Shown here piece after piece: positions 6,307 to 12,235 of a DNA stretch of 12,235 nucleotides. This stretch comes from Flavobacteriales bacterium. GTDB lineage: Bacteria; Bacteroidota; Bacteroidia; Flavobacteriales_F; PHOS-HE28. The position numbers and the translations under genes are program-made. The notes under the pieces are model-generated. The model searched no databases. It had not been told where the DNA came from and worked only from the letters and a program-made list of their open reading frames with translations. The DNA lies in contig JAHEFL010000013.1 of the NCBI GenBank assembly GCA_024640205.1, positions 1 to 12,235 on the forward strand, written 5' to 3'. Numbering within the stretch: the stretch's first letter is position 1; each line of letters opens with the position of its first letter.

Positions 6307-7953
6307 ATGATGTTCTCATTTGTCCGAGCCGGACGACATTTTAGCGCTGCGCTGTTATTCATTGCATTCGAACTTGCCGCACAGAGCCCGGTTGAATTGG
6401 AGCTTGTTCAGTGGGCCAGCGGACTGGAGACCGCTTTGTATTTGACAAATTGTGGTGATGATCGGCTTTTTGTCGTTCGGCAATATGGCGCGATCAATAT
6501 CATTACGGATAGCAATACGGTGCTGCCGACCCCCTTTCTGGACATCAGCAGCCAAGTATTGTACAACGGGGAGCGGGGGCTCCTGGGTATGGCGTTCGAT
6601 CCGGACTACGAGAGCAACGGTCACTTTTATCTCAACTACACCACCGGGACGGGCAACGGGACCACGCGGATCAGTCGGTTCACTGTGGGTAGCAACCCGA
6701 ACCTAGCGGATCCTGCGTCAGAAGTGATCCTACTCACACTGCCACAACCGGACCCGATCCATCAGAGCGGAAGCTTGCTGTTCGGACCGGACGGATATTT
6801 ATATGTGGCGTTGGGGGACGGGGGCGGGGCCAGCGACCCTAATGACGAAGGCCAGGATCCCACTACGCTGTATGGAACGATCATCCGTATAGCCCCCCAA
6901 ACGGATGGGTCCTTTTCAATACCACCTGATAATCCTTTCGTTGGGAACGCGAACGGTTGGCGTGAGGAGATCTGGGCCTATGGTCTCCGAAATCCTTATC
7001 GGATCGGAATTGACCCCATGAACGGCGATCTGTGGATAGGGGATGTGGGGCAATCCCTTTGGGAGGAGATCGACCATTGGCCCGGAGGGGATAATTCAGG
7101 CCCCAATTTCGGGTGGCGTTGCTACGAAGGGAACAACGTGTTCGATCCCTTGAATTGTGGTCCGGCGGAGAACTATACGTTCCCTGTCGCTGAGCATGCA
7201 CACTCGGTCAACGGAGGTGCCTTCTGCGCTATCGTAGGTGGCAAGGTGTATCGCGGTGCACTATACCCAAGGCTCTATGGACGGTACATCTACACGGATT
7301 TCTGCTCCGGACAGTTCCGGATGATCAAGCCGGACGGGCTGGGCGGATGGATCAATGAGCTGGGTCTCGCCAGCGGCCTGCTGGGGAATACGTCCATCGG
7401 AACGGACCGGTATGGTGAATTCTATGCGACCAACCTCATCAATGGCATGATCTACAAGATCAAGGATCGCTGTCCGATGGACCCGCCGGAGATCATGCAG
7501 GATGGGAGTGAATTGGTCAGCACCGAGGCGGAGACCTACCAGTGGTACTTGAACGGGACCCCCATATCCGGTGCCGAATTTCAGACCTACGGACCTGAAG
7601 CAAGCGGGTATTACCATGTGCTTGCGGGTTTTGGCAATGGATGCCAGTTCGCCTCCGATTCCATCTTGTACATCTTTACAGGCCTGAAGGAAGCAGGCGC
7701 TGGTGACATGCACGTTTATCCTCAACCTGCTGGGGATCGATTGATCATTGAATGGCGCGGTAGCGTTCAGGAAGGATCTTCGCTGCTACTGATCGACCTT
7801 CAAGGCCGCTCGGTGGGGGGAGCCATGGTGGCCGCTGGCACATCGCGTATGAATTGGAATATCAGCGCGATCTCACAGGGGGCCTACGTGATTGAACATC
7901 GCACCATGCGTGGCGCCCTATTAGATCGGAGGACCGTGTCCATTGCCAGATAG
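6307..7953 (+). CDS. Secreted PQQ-dependent aldose/sugar dehydrogenase-like protein with T9SS sorting domain
   Basis: Exported 548-aa protein of the soluble glucose/sorbosone dehydrogenase (GSDH, YliI-like) six-bladed beta-propeller family; members oxidise aldoses using pyrroloquinoline quinone. A signal peptide spans residues 1-25 (cleavage near LAA-QS). The propeller covers about 30-387. Family hallmarks are ERGLLGMAFDPDY (89-101), the catalytic-type histidine H152 in HQSGSLLFGPDGYLYVALGDGG, GLRNPYRIGIDP (226-237), GDVGQSLWEEID (245-256), NFGWRCYEG (267-275) and VNGGAF with GGKVYRG (301-317). Residues 388-458 form a short Ig-like segment (YQWYLNGTPISGA, then GYYHV). Residues 468-548 are a type A T9SS tail (VYPQPAGDRLIIEW, then GAYVI and RRTVSIAR). 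The second Met at 6310 is an equally possible start. The gene follows the cysteine-containing protein by 88 nt and may share its transcript. Whether PQQ is made by this organism, and which sugar is used, cannot be told here. Confidence 0.9.
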   Translation: MMFSFVRAGRHFSAALLFIAFELAAQSPVELELVQWASGLETALYLTNCGDDRLFVVRQYGAINIITDSNTVLPTPFLDISSQVLYNGERGLLGMAFDPDYESNGHFYLNYTTGTGNGTTRISRFTVGSNPNLADPASEVILLTLPQPDPIHQSGSLLFGPDGYLYVALGDGGGASDPNDEGQDPTTLYGTIIRIAPQTDGSFSIPPDNPFVGNANGWREEIWAYGLRNPYRIGIDPMNGDLWIGDVGQSLWEEIDHWPGGDNSGPNFGWRCYEGNNVFDPLNCGPAENYTFPVAEHAHSVNGGAFCAIVGGKVYRGALYPRLYGRYIYTDFCSGQFRMIKPDGLGGWINELGLASGLLGNTSIGTDRYGEFYATNLINGMIYKIKDRCPMDPPEIMQDGSELVSTEAETYQWYLNGTPISGAEFQTYGPEASGYYHVLAGFGNGCQFASDSILYIFTGLKEAGAGDMHVYPQPAGDRLIIEWRGSVQEGSSLLLIDLQGRSVGGAMVAAGTSRMNWNISAISQGAYVIEHRTMRGALLDRRTVSIAR

Positions 7954-7969
7954 CGCTAGCGCTTTCTGG
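7946..7969. terminator. 24-nt near-perfect palindrome spanning two convergent stop codons
   Basis: Left arm CCAGATAGCGCT (7946-7957) and right arm AGCGCTTTCTGG (7958-7969) are inverted copies with a single mismatch; the inner 12 bases AGCGCTAGCGCT are a perfect palindrome. The stop of the plus-strand dehydrogenase gene (TAG, 7951-7953) and the stop of the minus-strand xerD gene (7958-7956) both lie inside it. RNA from either strand would fold into nine pairs plus one mismatch, with a CUAG loop. No T-run follows on either strand, so it may act as a bidirectional terminator or 3'-end protector rather than a textbook intrinsic terminator. Confidence 0.5.
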
Positions 7970-8867
7970 TCGCTCGAGGATGGAATTGCATGATATTGCT
8001 GCGCAGGTATTCGCGGTCCAGGTGGGTATAGATCTCCGTCGTCGTGATGCTGGCGTGGCCGAGCATTTCCTGAACCGCTCTCAGGTCTGCGCCCCCTTCC
8101 ACTAAATGCGTGGCAAAGGAATGACGAAAGGTATGCGGACCGATCACCTTGCGGATACCTGCTGCGGCTGCCAGTTTCTTGACGAGGTTGAACACCGATA
8201 CTCGGCTGATCGGACCTCCTCTGGCATTGAGGAATGCCCGGTCCTCATCCTTTTTCCTCACCGGCAGGGTGGTCCGGACCAGGGAGAGGTATATGTTCGT
8301 CTGTTTCATGGCCTCCGGACCGATGGGGACCAAACGTTCCTTGTCGCCCTTACCTATCACCCGGATGAAACCTTCGCTGAAATGGAGGCGGGAAATACGG
8401 AGCCCGCATAGTTCACTCACGCGCAAGCCACAACCGTACAATACCTCCAGTATGGCCCGGTCGCGATGGGAGAGCGGGTGCGACATATCAATGGCTGCGA
8501 TGAGCTGATCGATCTCCTGGACAGAGAGGAATGTTGGCAGCTTGCGCCCGATACGAGGGCTTTCCAGTAGCTCGGCAGGATCATCGGTCATGGCTTTTTC
8601 CAGCCTCAAACACTTGAAGAATCCTCGTATGGCACTGATCAGCCGCGCCTGGCTGCTGGTCTTGATGCCGGATCGGGCAACTTGAGTGACGAAGATCTGC
8701 AACGTCTCAAGATCAAGGTCGGTTGGGCGACGCGTAGGTGACAGGTCCTCCGAGAACAGGCGTAGTTTATGCAGGTCACGCAAATAGGCATCCACGGTCC
8801 GATCGCTCAGGGCACGCTCCAGCTTCAGGTACATCCGGAAGTTGGACATGGCATCATCCCAATCCAT
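7956..8867 (-). CDS. xerD: Site-specific tyrosine recombinase XerD
   Basis: XerD with XerC resolves chromosome dimers at dif sites at the division septum. The 303-aa protein has an N-terminal SAM-like core-binding domain (about 5-90) and a C-terminal catalytic domain (about 110-295). All catalytic residues are present, each one position later than in E. coli XerD: R149 (GCGLRVSEL), K173 (IGKGDKERLVP), H245 and R248 (GPHTFRHSFATHL), H271 (MLGHASITTTEIY) and the nucleophile Y280. The length and the intact active site fit a housekeeping Xer protein rather than an integrase of a mobile element. No att repeats, tRNA junction or cargo genes lie beside it. The ATG at 8867 gives the family-standard N-terminus. 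It is divergent from aroQ with a 122-nt gap. XerC and XerD are hard to separate by eye, so D is favoured, not proven. Confidence 0.88.
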   Translation of the reverse strand: MDWDDAMSNFRMYLKLERALSDRTVDAYLRDLHKLRLFSEDLSPTRRPTDLDLETLQIFVTQVARSGIKTSSQARLISAIRGFFKCLRLEKAMTDDPAELLESPRIGRKLPTFLSVQEIDQLIAAIDMSHPLSHRDRAILEVLYGCGLRVSELCGLRISRLHFSEGFIRVIGKGDKERLVPIGPEAMKQTNIYLSLVRTTLPVRKKDEDRAFLNARGGPISRVSVFNLVKKLAAAAGIRKVIGPHTFRHSFATHLVEGGADLRAVQEMLGHASITTTEIYTHLDREYLRSNIMQFHPRATRKR

Positions 8868-8989
8868 AGGCTAAAGATCCCTGCTTTTCCATCCAACCTG
8901 GCGCTTTCGTTCCCGGAAGTGCCAACGAATGCCTGTGAAGACCAATAGCTCCACAATAGGAGAGTACCTTGCCAATTCAAGTCTGATAC

Positions 8990-9445
8990 ATGTCCGTGCA
9001 ACGCATTCTAATCCTGAACGGCCCTAATCTGGATCGGCTCGGTAGCCGTGAGCCGGGCGTCTACGGCCGTCGTTCGCTTGAAGAGATCATTTCCGGCCTT
9101 CGCTCAACTTTCCCCGACCTGCAGATCGACCATCACCAAAGCAACCTGGAAGGGGAATTGATCGGATGGCTTCATAGTGCGGAAGGGAAATACGAAGGTG
9201 TGGTATTGAACGCGGGAGGCTATTCGCATACCTCCGTCAGTATTCGGGACGCTATATCCGCCACTTCGGTGCCCGTTCTGGAGGTTCATATCAGCAATCT
9301 CTTGTCCCGGGAACCCTTCCGCCATACATCGCTGATCGGCGCCGTGTGTGTGGGAAGCATCATGGGCCTTGGTGCCGACGGCTATGCCCTTGCTATACGC
9401 TACTTCCTCGAAGGAGGCTCGATGAAGGCCGATCGGTCCAATTGA
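8990..9445 (+). CDS. aroQ: Type II 3-dehydroquinate dehydratase
   Basis: AroQ catalyses the third step of the shikimate pathway, 3-dehydroquinate to 3-dehydroshikimate, as a cytoplasmic dodecamer. At 151 aa it has the normal length. The family opening ILILNGPNLDRLGSREPGVYG (residues 6-26) holds R20 and Y25 of the active-site lid. Further active-site residues are N74 (VLNAGGYSHTS), H80, E98 and H100 (VLEVHISN), and R111 (REPFRH). The stretch HHQSNLEGELIGWLH (48-62) is also typical; the usual SNHEG reads SNLEG here. The ATG at 8990 is the only sensible start. The final 46 nt overlap, tail to tail, with the 3' end of the glycosyltransferase gene. It is divergent from xerD; the adjacency of these two genes is, as I recall, common in Bacteroidota. 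Upstream I see no convincing TAnnTTTG box; TACCTTGC at 8966-8973 is a poor match. Confidence 0.95.
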   Translation: MSVQRILILNGPNLDRLGSREPGVYGRRSLEEIISGLRSTFPDLQIDHHQSNLEGELIGWLHSAEGKYEGVVLNAGGYSHTSVSIRDAISATSVPVLEVHISNLLSREPFRHTSLIGAVCVGSIMGLGADGYALAIRYFLEGGSMKADRSN

Positions 9446-10443
9446 TCGAAGTGCTTCCATCCGAGGATGAACCGGTCGAAGGCAATGCTGCGTTGATACA
9501 TACCCGTGAGGTCGGGTGTGCGTTCCGAATTCAGCAGATCGCGACGCTGCCGCAAGACCCGGGGTAAGCGCGCCAAAAAATGAATATTGGCCCGGATCAC
9601 CTGCCAGCTATGGGCGGCATGCCCTTCGAACAGGAATTTCAGCATCGCGAACGCATCGAGTATGAGACGCCGGAACAACCACCACCAGAGCACTCCGGTG
9701 TGCAGGTTCTTCGTTAGCACGATCAGACTGTTCCGGAAATTCAAGTAGGTCTTGAGGGGACTACCATACCCCAAAGCACCGCCGCCGATATGATGAACGC
9801 GGGATCTGCCCGTATAGGCGATCCGATAACCGCGCCGACGAAGCCTCCAACACAGATCGATCTCTTCCATGTGGGCGAACAATTGGGCATCGAAACCACC
9901 GACCTCCTTGAAGGCGGCGGATCGCAGCATCATGCAGGCACCGGTCGCCCAGAACACGTCCCGATCATCATCGTATTGACCTTTGTCCTCTTCGGTGATC
10001 TCGAAGATCCTGCCACGGCAGAAAGGGTAACCGTTGCGATCAATGAATCCGCCCGCAGCACCTGCATGTTCGAACTGTCCTCGGTCCGAGTGGCTGAGCA
10101 TCTTAGGCTGGCAGGCGGCCAGTTGCGGGTCCTGATCCAAACAGGCGTTCAATCCGTCCAACCAGCCCGGGGTCACCTCAACATCGGAGTTCAAGAGCAC
10201 AAATCGATCCGATTCGATCGTACTCAAAGCGGCATTGTACCCGCCTGCATAACCAAGATTGCTGGACAGCACGATGAGCGTAACGTCGGGAAACGCGCTT
10301 TTAAGCCAGGATACCGAGTCATCAGTGGAGCCGTTATCCGCAACCACGATCCGTGCGTCTCCACTATGCTCCACGACCAATGGTAGGAACTGCTGAAGCC
10401 AGCGAAGTCCGTTCCAGTTCAATATGACCACGGCCACGTCCAT
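9400..10443 (-). CDS. Family 2 glycosyltransferase (GT-A fold)
   Basis: A 347-aa sugar transferase of the GT2/rhamnosyltransferase-like group that moves a nucleotide-activated sugar onto a glycan or lipid acceptor, probably on the cytoplasmic face of the inner membrane. Visible family blocks: VAVVILNWNG (3-12), the nucleotide-binding DNGSTDDS (36-43), NLGYAGGYNAAL (62-73), the metal-site LNSDVEV (84-90, the DxD-like position), WATGACMMLR (165-174), MEEIDLCWRLRRRGYRI (192-208, catalytic-base region) and HHIGGG (217-222). A hydrophobic or amphipathic stretch near 251-272 (VLWWWLFRRLILDAFAMLKF) could give membrane contact. It lies 51 nt downstream of the GWxTD-domain gene on the same strand, so co-transcription is likely. 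Its last 15 codons overlap the end of aroQ on the opposite strand. Donor and acceptor are unknown; no polysaccharide cluster surrounds it. Confidence 0.88.
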   Translation of the reverse strand: MDVAVVILNWNGLRWLQQFLPLVVEHSGDARIVVADNGSTDDSVSWLKSAFPDVTLIVLSSNLGYAGGYNAALSTIESDRFVLLNSDVEVTPGWLDGLNACLDQDPQLAACQPKMLSHSDRGQFEHAGAAGGFIDRNGYPFCRGRIFEITEEDKGQYDDDRDVFWATGACMMLRSAAFKEVGGFDAQLFAHMEEIDLCWRLRRRGYRIAYTGRSRVHHIGGGALGYGSPLKTYLNFRNSLIVLTKNLHTGVLWWWLFRRLILDAFAMLKFLFEGHAAHSWQVIRANIHFLARLPRVLRQRRDLLNSERTPDLTGMYQRSIAFDRFILGWKHFDQLDRSAFIEPPSRK

Positions 10444-10494
10444 TTCCGATCCTGCAGGCCGTTAAAAATGACGCTTTACTGGAAAGAAGGCGAT

Positions 10495-11955
10495 TTATCG
10501 CGGCAGCTCATAGAACTCATCCGCCCGGATCCCGCTTTGGGAATTTACCCCGCGCGGATCGACATTGGGCATCGCCACGTTCCGCGAGTGGATGATCTGG
10601 TTCCACCTGGGATTCTGCACCTCGCCGGGAACTTCGCTATGGATCAATTCAAAGCACATGTTCGCCAGCGAGGGTTGGTAGAAAACGAACCGCCTATTGG
10701 TGTACTTCCCCGCACGGTAATAATGCCAGATCGTGTACGGTAGGGCATCCATTTCATTGAACCGGTCCATCATGGAATTGGGTGCACCGTATTTCAGATA
10801 GACATATCCCCGGTCCGTCTCGTATCCTTTTAAGACCCGGCAGCTGAACAAAATATTGACCTTGACCACCTGTTCACGATAGTCCTTCCATGCCTTCTCC
10901 GGATCGGGATCCCTGTTGGCCCAGAACGTGTAAAAAAATCGCTTCATCAGGTCCATGTCACGATCCTTCCAGCGATCATCAATGATCTTCCGTTCCAAGG
11001 GGGCCGCAATGGGGCGAAGACTTGCGATATGTTCCGCCAACGTATCGGCATCAGCGAACGCACCGGCAAAGGTGTTGGTGACCTCCAGACGGTCCATCGC
11101 CTGCAGGTCATAGTTGAAACTGATCGGGTTGTTGCGCTGAATGAACTTCTCCCGTCGGGCTACCAGGTCGCCTTTCCGGTCCCTCACCTCGATCGACAAT
11201 TCATAGTTGCCGGACGGCAGATCGGAAATATCGAATTGTGCAATGATCGGTTCCACGGTCCGTGCAGTCGCCCGGTGGCTCCGTTTGAACGCGCCGTGCA
11301 CGGTTCCGCTTTCAAAGTTTTCGATCTGGTAGGTCAGCAGGTAAGCACTGTCCTGGCCGAAATGTCCGACCGTACCATAAACCTCAGCATAAAAATTAAT
11401 GGTTGAAAGCTCCGCAGGGTAGTAATCACTGAGCAATGGGACCACCTGGTAACCGTACTTGGAAACGCTCCCTTCCTCGGAAGGGTCCATGCGCTCGGCC
11501 AGCAGGATCTCGGATATATATACTCCACTTGGCAAAGCTCCCACAGCCAATGGTGCGTGATACCGGGTCGCGGTCGTATCACTGATATTCAGGTCCCGCA
11601 CCTCAACGAACAACTCATAAGCTCCGGGCGCCAGATCGAAGAACTCCTGGTGGATCAGGTCCGTGTACAAGGAATCCAGCCTTTCCGGACCCAGGACCTC
11701 CACTTTGGAAAATGCTACGATGGCCCCGGCCCGTTCGATGATGGTGAGCGCTTCCACCCGCGCTTGCATGAAGCCTCTTTCATTGCTGCCCAATTCGGCC
11801 GTGCCGGCCATCATGGCCATGTTCACTTCAACACGCGGACCCCGATCAGGGATGTGGAAGGTGCGTGTTTCCACGACCAGTTCCACAATGGCATGTCCTG
11901 GCATTGATAGCAGGAGCAGAAGACCTGTCGTAAAACCCGATAATGCGCGGAGCAT
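10495..11955 (-). CDS. GWxTD domain-containing secreted protein
   Basis: Function is not known for this family. The 486-aa protein starts with a signal peptide (MLRALSGFTTGLLLLL, likely cleavage after GHA, residue 22). A long beta-rich region of probable Ig-like repeats follows (about 25-280), in which 'LAPGAYELFVEVRD' (108-121) and 'LPSGNYELSIEVRD' (246-259) are near copies of one repeat unit. The GWxTD domain is at about 328-440: FFYTFWANRDPDPEKAW (340-356), then GYETDRGYVYLKYGAPN (377-393), where the name-giving Trp is Tyr (Y378). This domain is widespread in Bacteroidota and related phyla and is usually on exported proteins. The start at 11955 is needed for the signal peptide, and the next Met (18) would destroy it. 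An exact TACCTTTG box ends only 5 nt before this ATG, suggesting a leaderless or very short-leader mRNA. The gene is followed by the glycosyltransferase and preceded on the same strand by tRNA-Ser. Confidence 0.85.
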   Translation of the reverse strand: MLRALSGFTTGLLLLLSMPGHAIVELVVETRTFHIPDRGPRVEVNMAMMAGTAELGSNERGFMQARVEALTIIERAGAIVAFSKVEVLGPERLDSLYTDLIHQEFFDLAPGAYELFVEVRDLNISDTTATRYHAPLAVGALPSGVYISEILLAERMDPSEEGSVSKYGYQVVPLLSDYYPAELSTINFYAEVYGTVGHFGQDSAYLLTYQIENFESGTVHGAFKRSHRATARTVEPIIAQFDISDLPSGNYELSIEVRDRKGDLVARREKFIQRNNPISFNYDLQAMDRLEVTNTFAGAFADADTLAEHIASLRPIAAPLERKIIDDRWKDRDMDLMKRFFYTFWANRDPDPEKAWKDYREQVVKVNILFSCRVLKGYETDRGYVYLKYGAPNSMMDRFNEMDALPYTIWHYYRAGKYTNRRFVFYQPSLANMCFELIHSEVPGEVQNPRWNQIIHSRNVAMPNVDPRGVNSQSGIRADEFYELPR

Positions 11956-11960
11956 ACGAA

Positions 11961-11968
11961 CAAAGGTA
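11961..11968 (-). promoter_or_regulatory. Exact -7 box immediately before the GWxTD-protein ATG
   Basis: TACCTTTG on the minus strand matches the Bacteroidota -7 consensus TAnnTTTG at every defined position and is identical to the osmC box. Only TTCGT separates it from the ATG at 11955, so transcription would begin at or within a few bases of the start codon. No -33 TTTG/TTG lies at the usual 19-21 nt distance; a GTTG lies about 10 nt upstream, too close. The box could be fortuitous, or transcription could run on from the tRNA. Confidence 0.35.
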
Positions 11969-12070
11969 AGGCCACGTGCAACTCGAGGCCGACCGGTGCT
12001 GGACCAGGAACGACCGCTCCCGGTCCGAAGGACTGATCCGGGCGATCACAGGACGATCGCATCGCTACTG

Positions 12071-12157
12071 CGGAGAGGGAGGGATTCGAACCCCCGTTAC
12101 CCTTACAGGTAAAGCGGTTTTCAAGACCGCCGCATTCAACCGCTCTGCCACCTCTCC
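12071..12157 (-). tRNA. tRNA-Ser (anticodon UGA)
   Basis: An 87-nt class II tRNA on the minus strand. Acceptor arms GGAGAGG (12157-12151) and CCTCTCC (12078-12072) pair over seven bases, with discriminator G (12071) as expected for serine. The D-arm region reads GCAGAGCGGTTGAATGC. Anticodon stem GCGGT/ACCGC encloses loop CTTGAAA, with anticodon TGA at 12123-12121. A long variable arm (TTACC...GGTAA) is present, as required for serine. The T-arm is GGGGG-TTCGAAT-CCCTC with one G-U pair. The 3' CCA is not encoded (CAG follows the discriminator). It decodes UCA and, by wobble, other UCN codons. Confidence 0.96.
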
Positions 12158-12167
12158 GGTCGATCCG

Positions 12168-12175
12168 CGAATGTA
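12168..12175 (-). promoter_or_regulatory. Candidate -7 element for tRNA-Ser
   Basis: TACATTCG on the minus strand matches five of six defined positions of TAnnTTTG and ends 10 nt before the tRNA 5' end, a sensible distance for a short leader. No -33 element is seen at the proper spacing, so confidence is low. Confidence 0.25.
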
Positions 12176-12186
12176 GTACGTTCCTT

Positions 12187-12235
12187 TCAGCCCTCCGGCG
12201 ATATTTGCAAGGTCATGGGACCGATGAGCATTGAA
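12187..12235 (-). CDS. Possible 3' end of a gene entering from beyond the window
   Basis: One minus-strand frame is open from the window edge to a TGA at 12189-12187, giving the C-terminal residues SMLIGPMTLQISPEG. This is only 15 codons, so it may be chance; the plus strand here also has a short open frame. No family can be named. The rest of 12158-12235 shows nothing else. Confidence 0.2.
   Translation of the reverse strand, partial: SMLIGPMTLQISPEG

Noticed and set aside
7956..8867. Tyrosine recombinase as a sign of an integrated mobile element
   Set aside because: Length, complete XerD-like active-site spacing and housekeeping neighbours (aroQ), with no direct repeats, integrase-adjacent tRNA or cargo genes, all point to the chromosomal Xer system.
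12071..12157. tRNA-Ser as an integration (att) site
   Set aside because: No second copy of the tRNA 3' end is visible in the window and no phage or island genes lie next to it.

Overview
The window reads as a chromosomal segment of a Bacteroidota bacterium, most likely a Flavobacteriales-type lineage. Three consecutive secreted proteins end in type IX secretion system (T9SS) type A sorting tails or a short version of one. Two exact copies of TACCTTTG match the Bacteroidota -7 promoter consensus TAnnTTTG. Most start codons have no Shine-Dalgarno sequence at the usual distance. A GWxTD-domain protein and an aroQ/xerD divergent pair also fit. The sequence is moderately GC-rich by eye, with dense, ordinary gene packing. 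No insertion sequence, prophage, CRISPR array or rRNA is visible.

Layout. (1) 158-2682, minus strand: a tight operon read osmC-like -> selU (mnmH) -> selD, with a good promoter at 2710-2741. SelD makes selenophosphate, SelU uses it to convert 2-thiouridine in tRNA to 2-selenouridine, and the OsmC-family thiol peroxidase leads the transcript. (2) 2904-7953, plus strand: three exported proteins in a row. They are a zinc M1 aminopeptidase with a T9SS tail, a cysteine-containing secreted protein of unknown family, and a PQQ-dependent aldose dehydrogenase-like beta-propeller with an Ig-like segment and a T9SS tail. (3) 7956-8867, minus strand: a complete XerD-type tyrosine recombinase, convergent with region 2; the two stop codons sit inside one 24-nt near-perfect palindrome. 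(4) 8990-9445, plus strand: aroQ, type II dehydroquinase of the shikimate pathway, divergent from xerD. (5) 9400-11955, minus strand: a GWxTD-domain protein followed by a family 2 glycosyltransferase whose 3' end overlaps the aroQ 3' end by 46 nt. (6) 12071-12157, minus strand: tRNA-Ser(UGA), then the window edge.

How the parts relate. The selenium operon is a self-contained functional unit: SelD supplies SelU, and nothing in this window (no selA, selB, selC and no in-frame UGA) shows selenocysteine use. The secreted block suggests extracellular peptide and sugar turnover by cell-surface or released enzymes. The rest is housekeeping (XerD, AroQ, tRNA) plus envelope or glycan functions that cannot be assigned to a pathway. 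No clearly new multi-gene system is present. The items most worth a second look are the osmC-selU-selD operon, the shared-stop palindrome, a possible leaderless start on the GWxTD gene, and the unrecognised cysteine-containing secreted protein.
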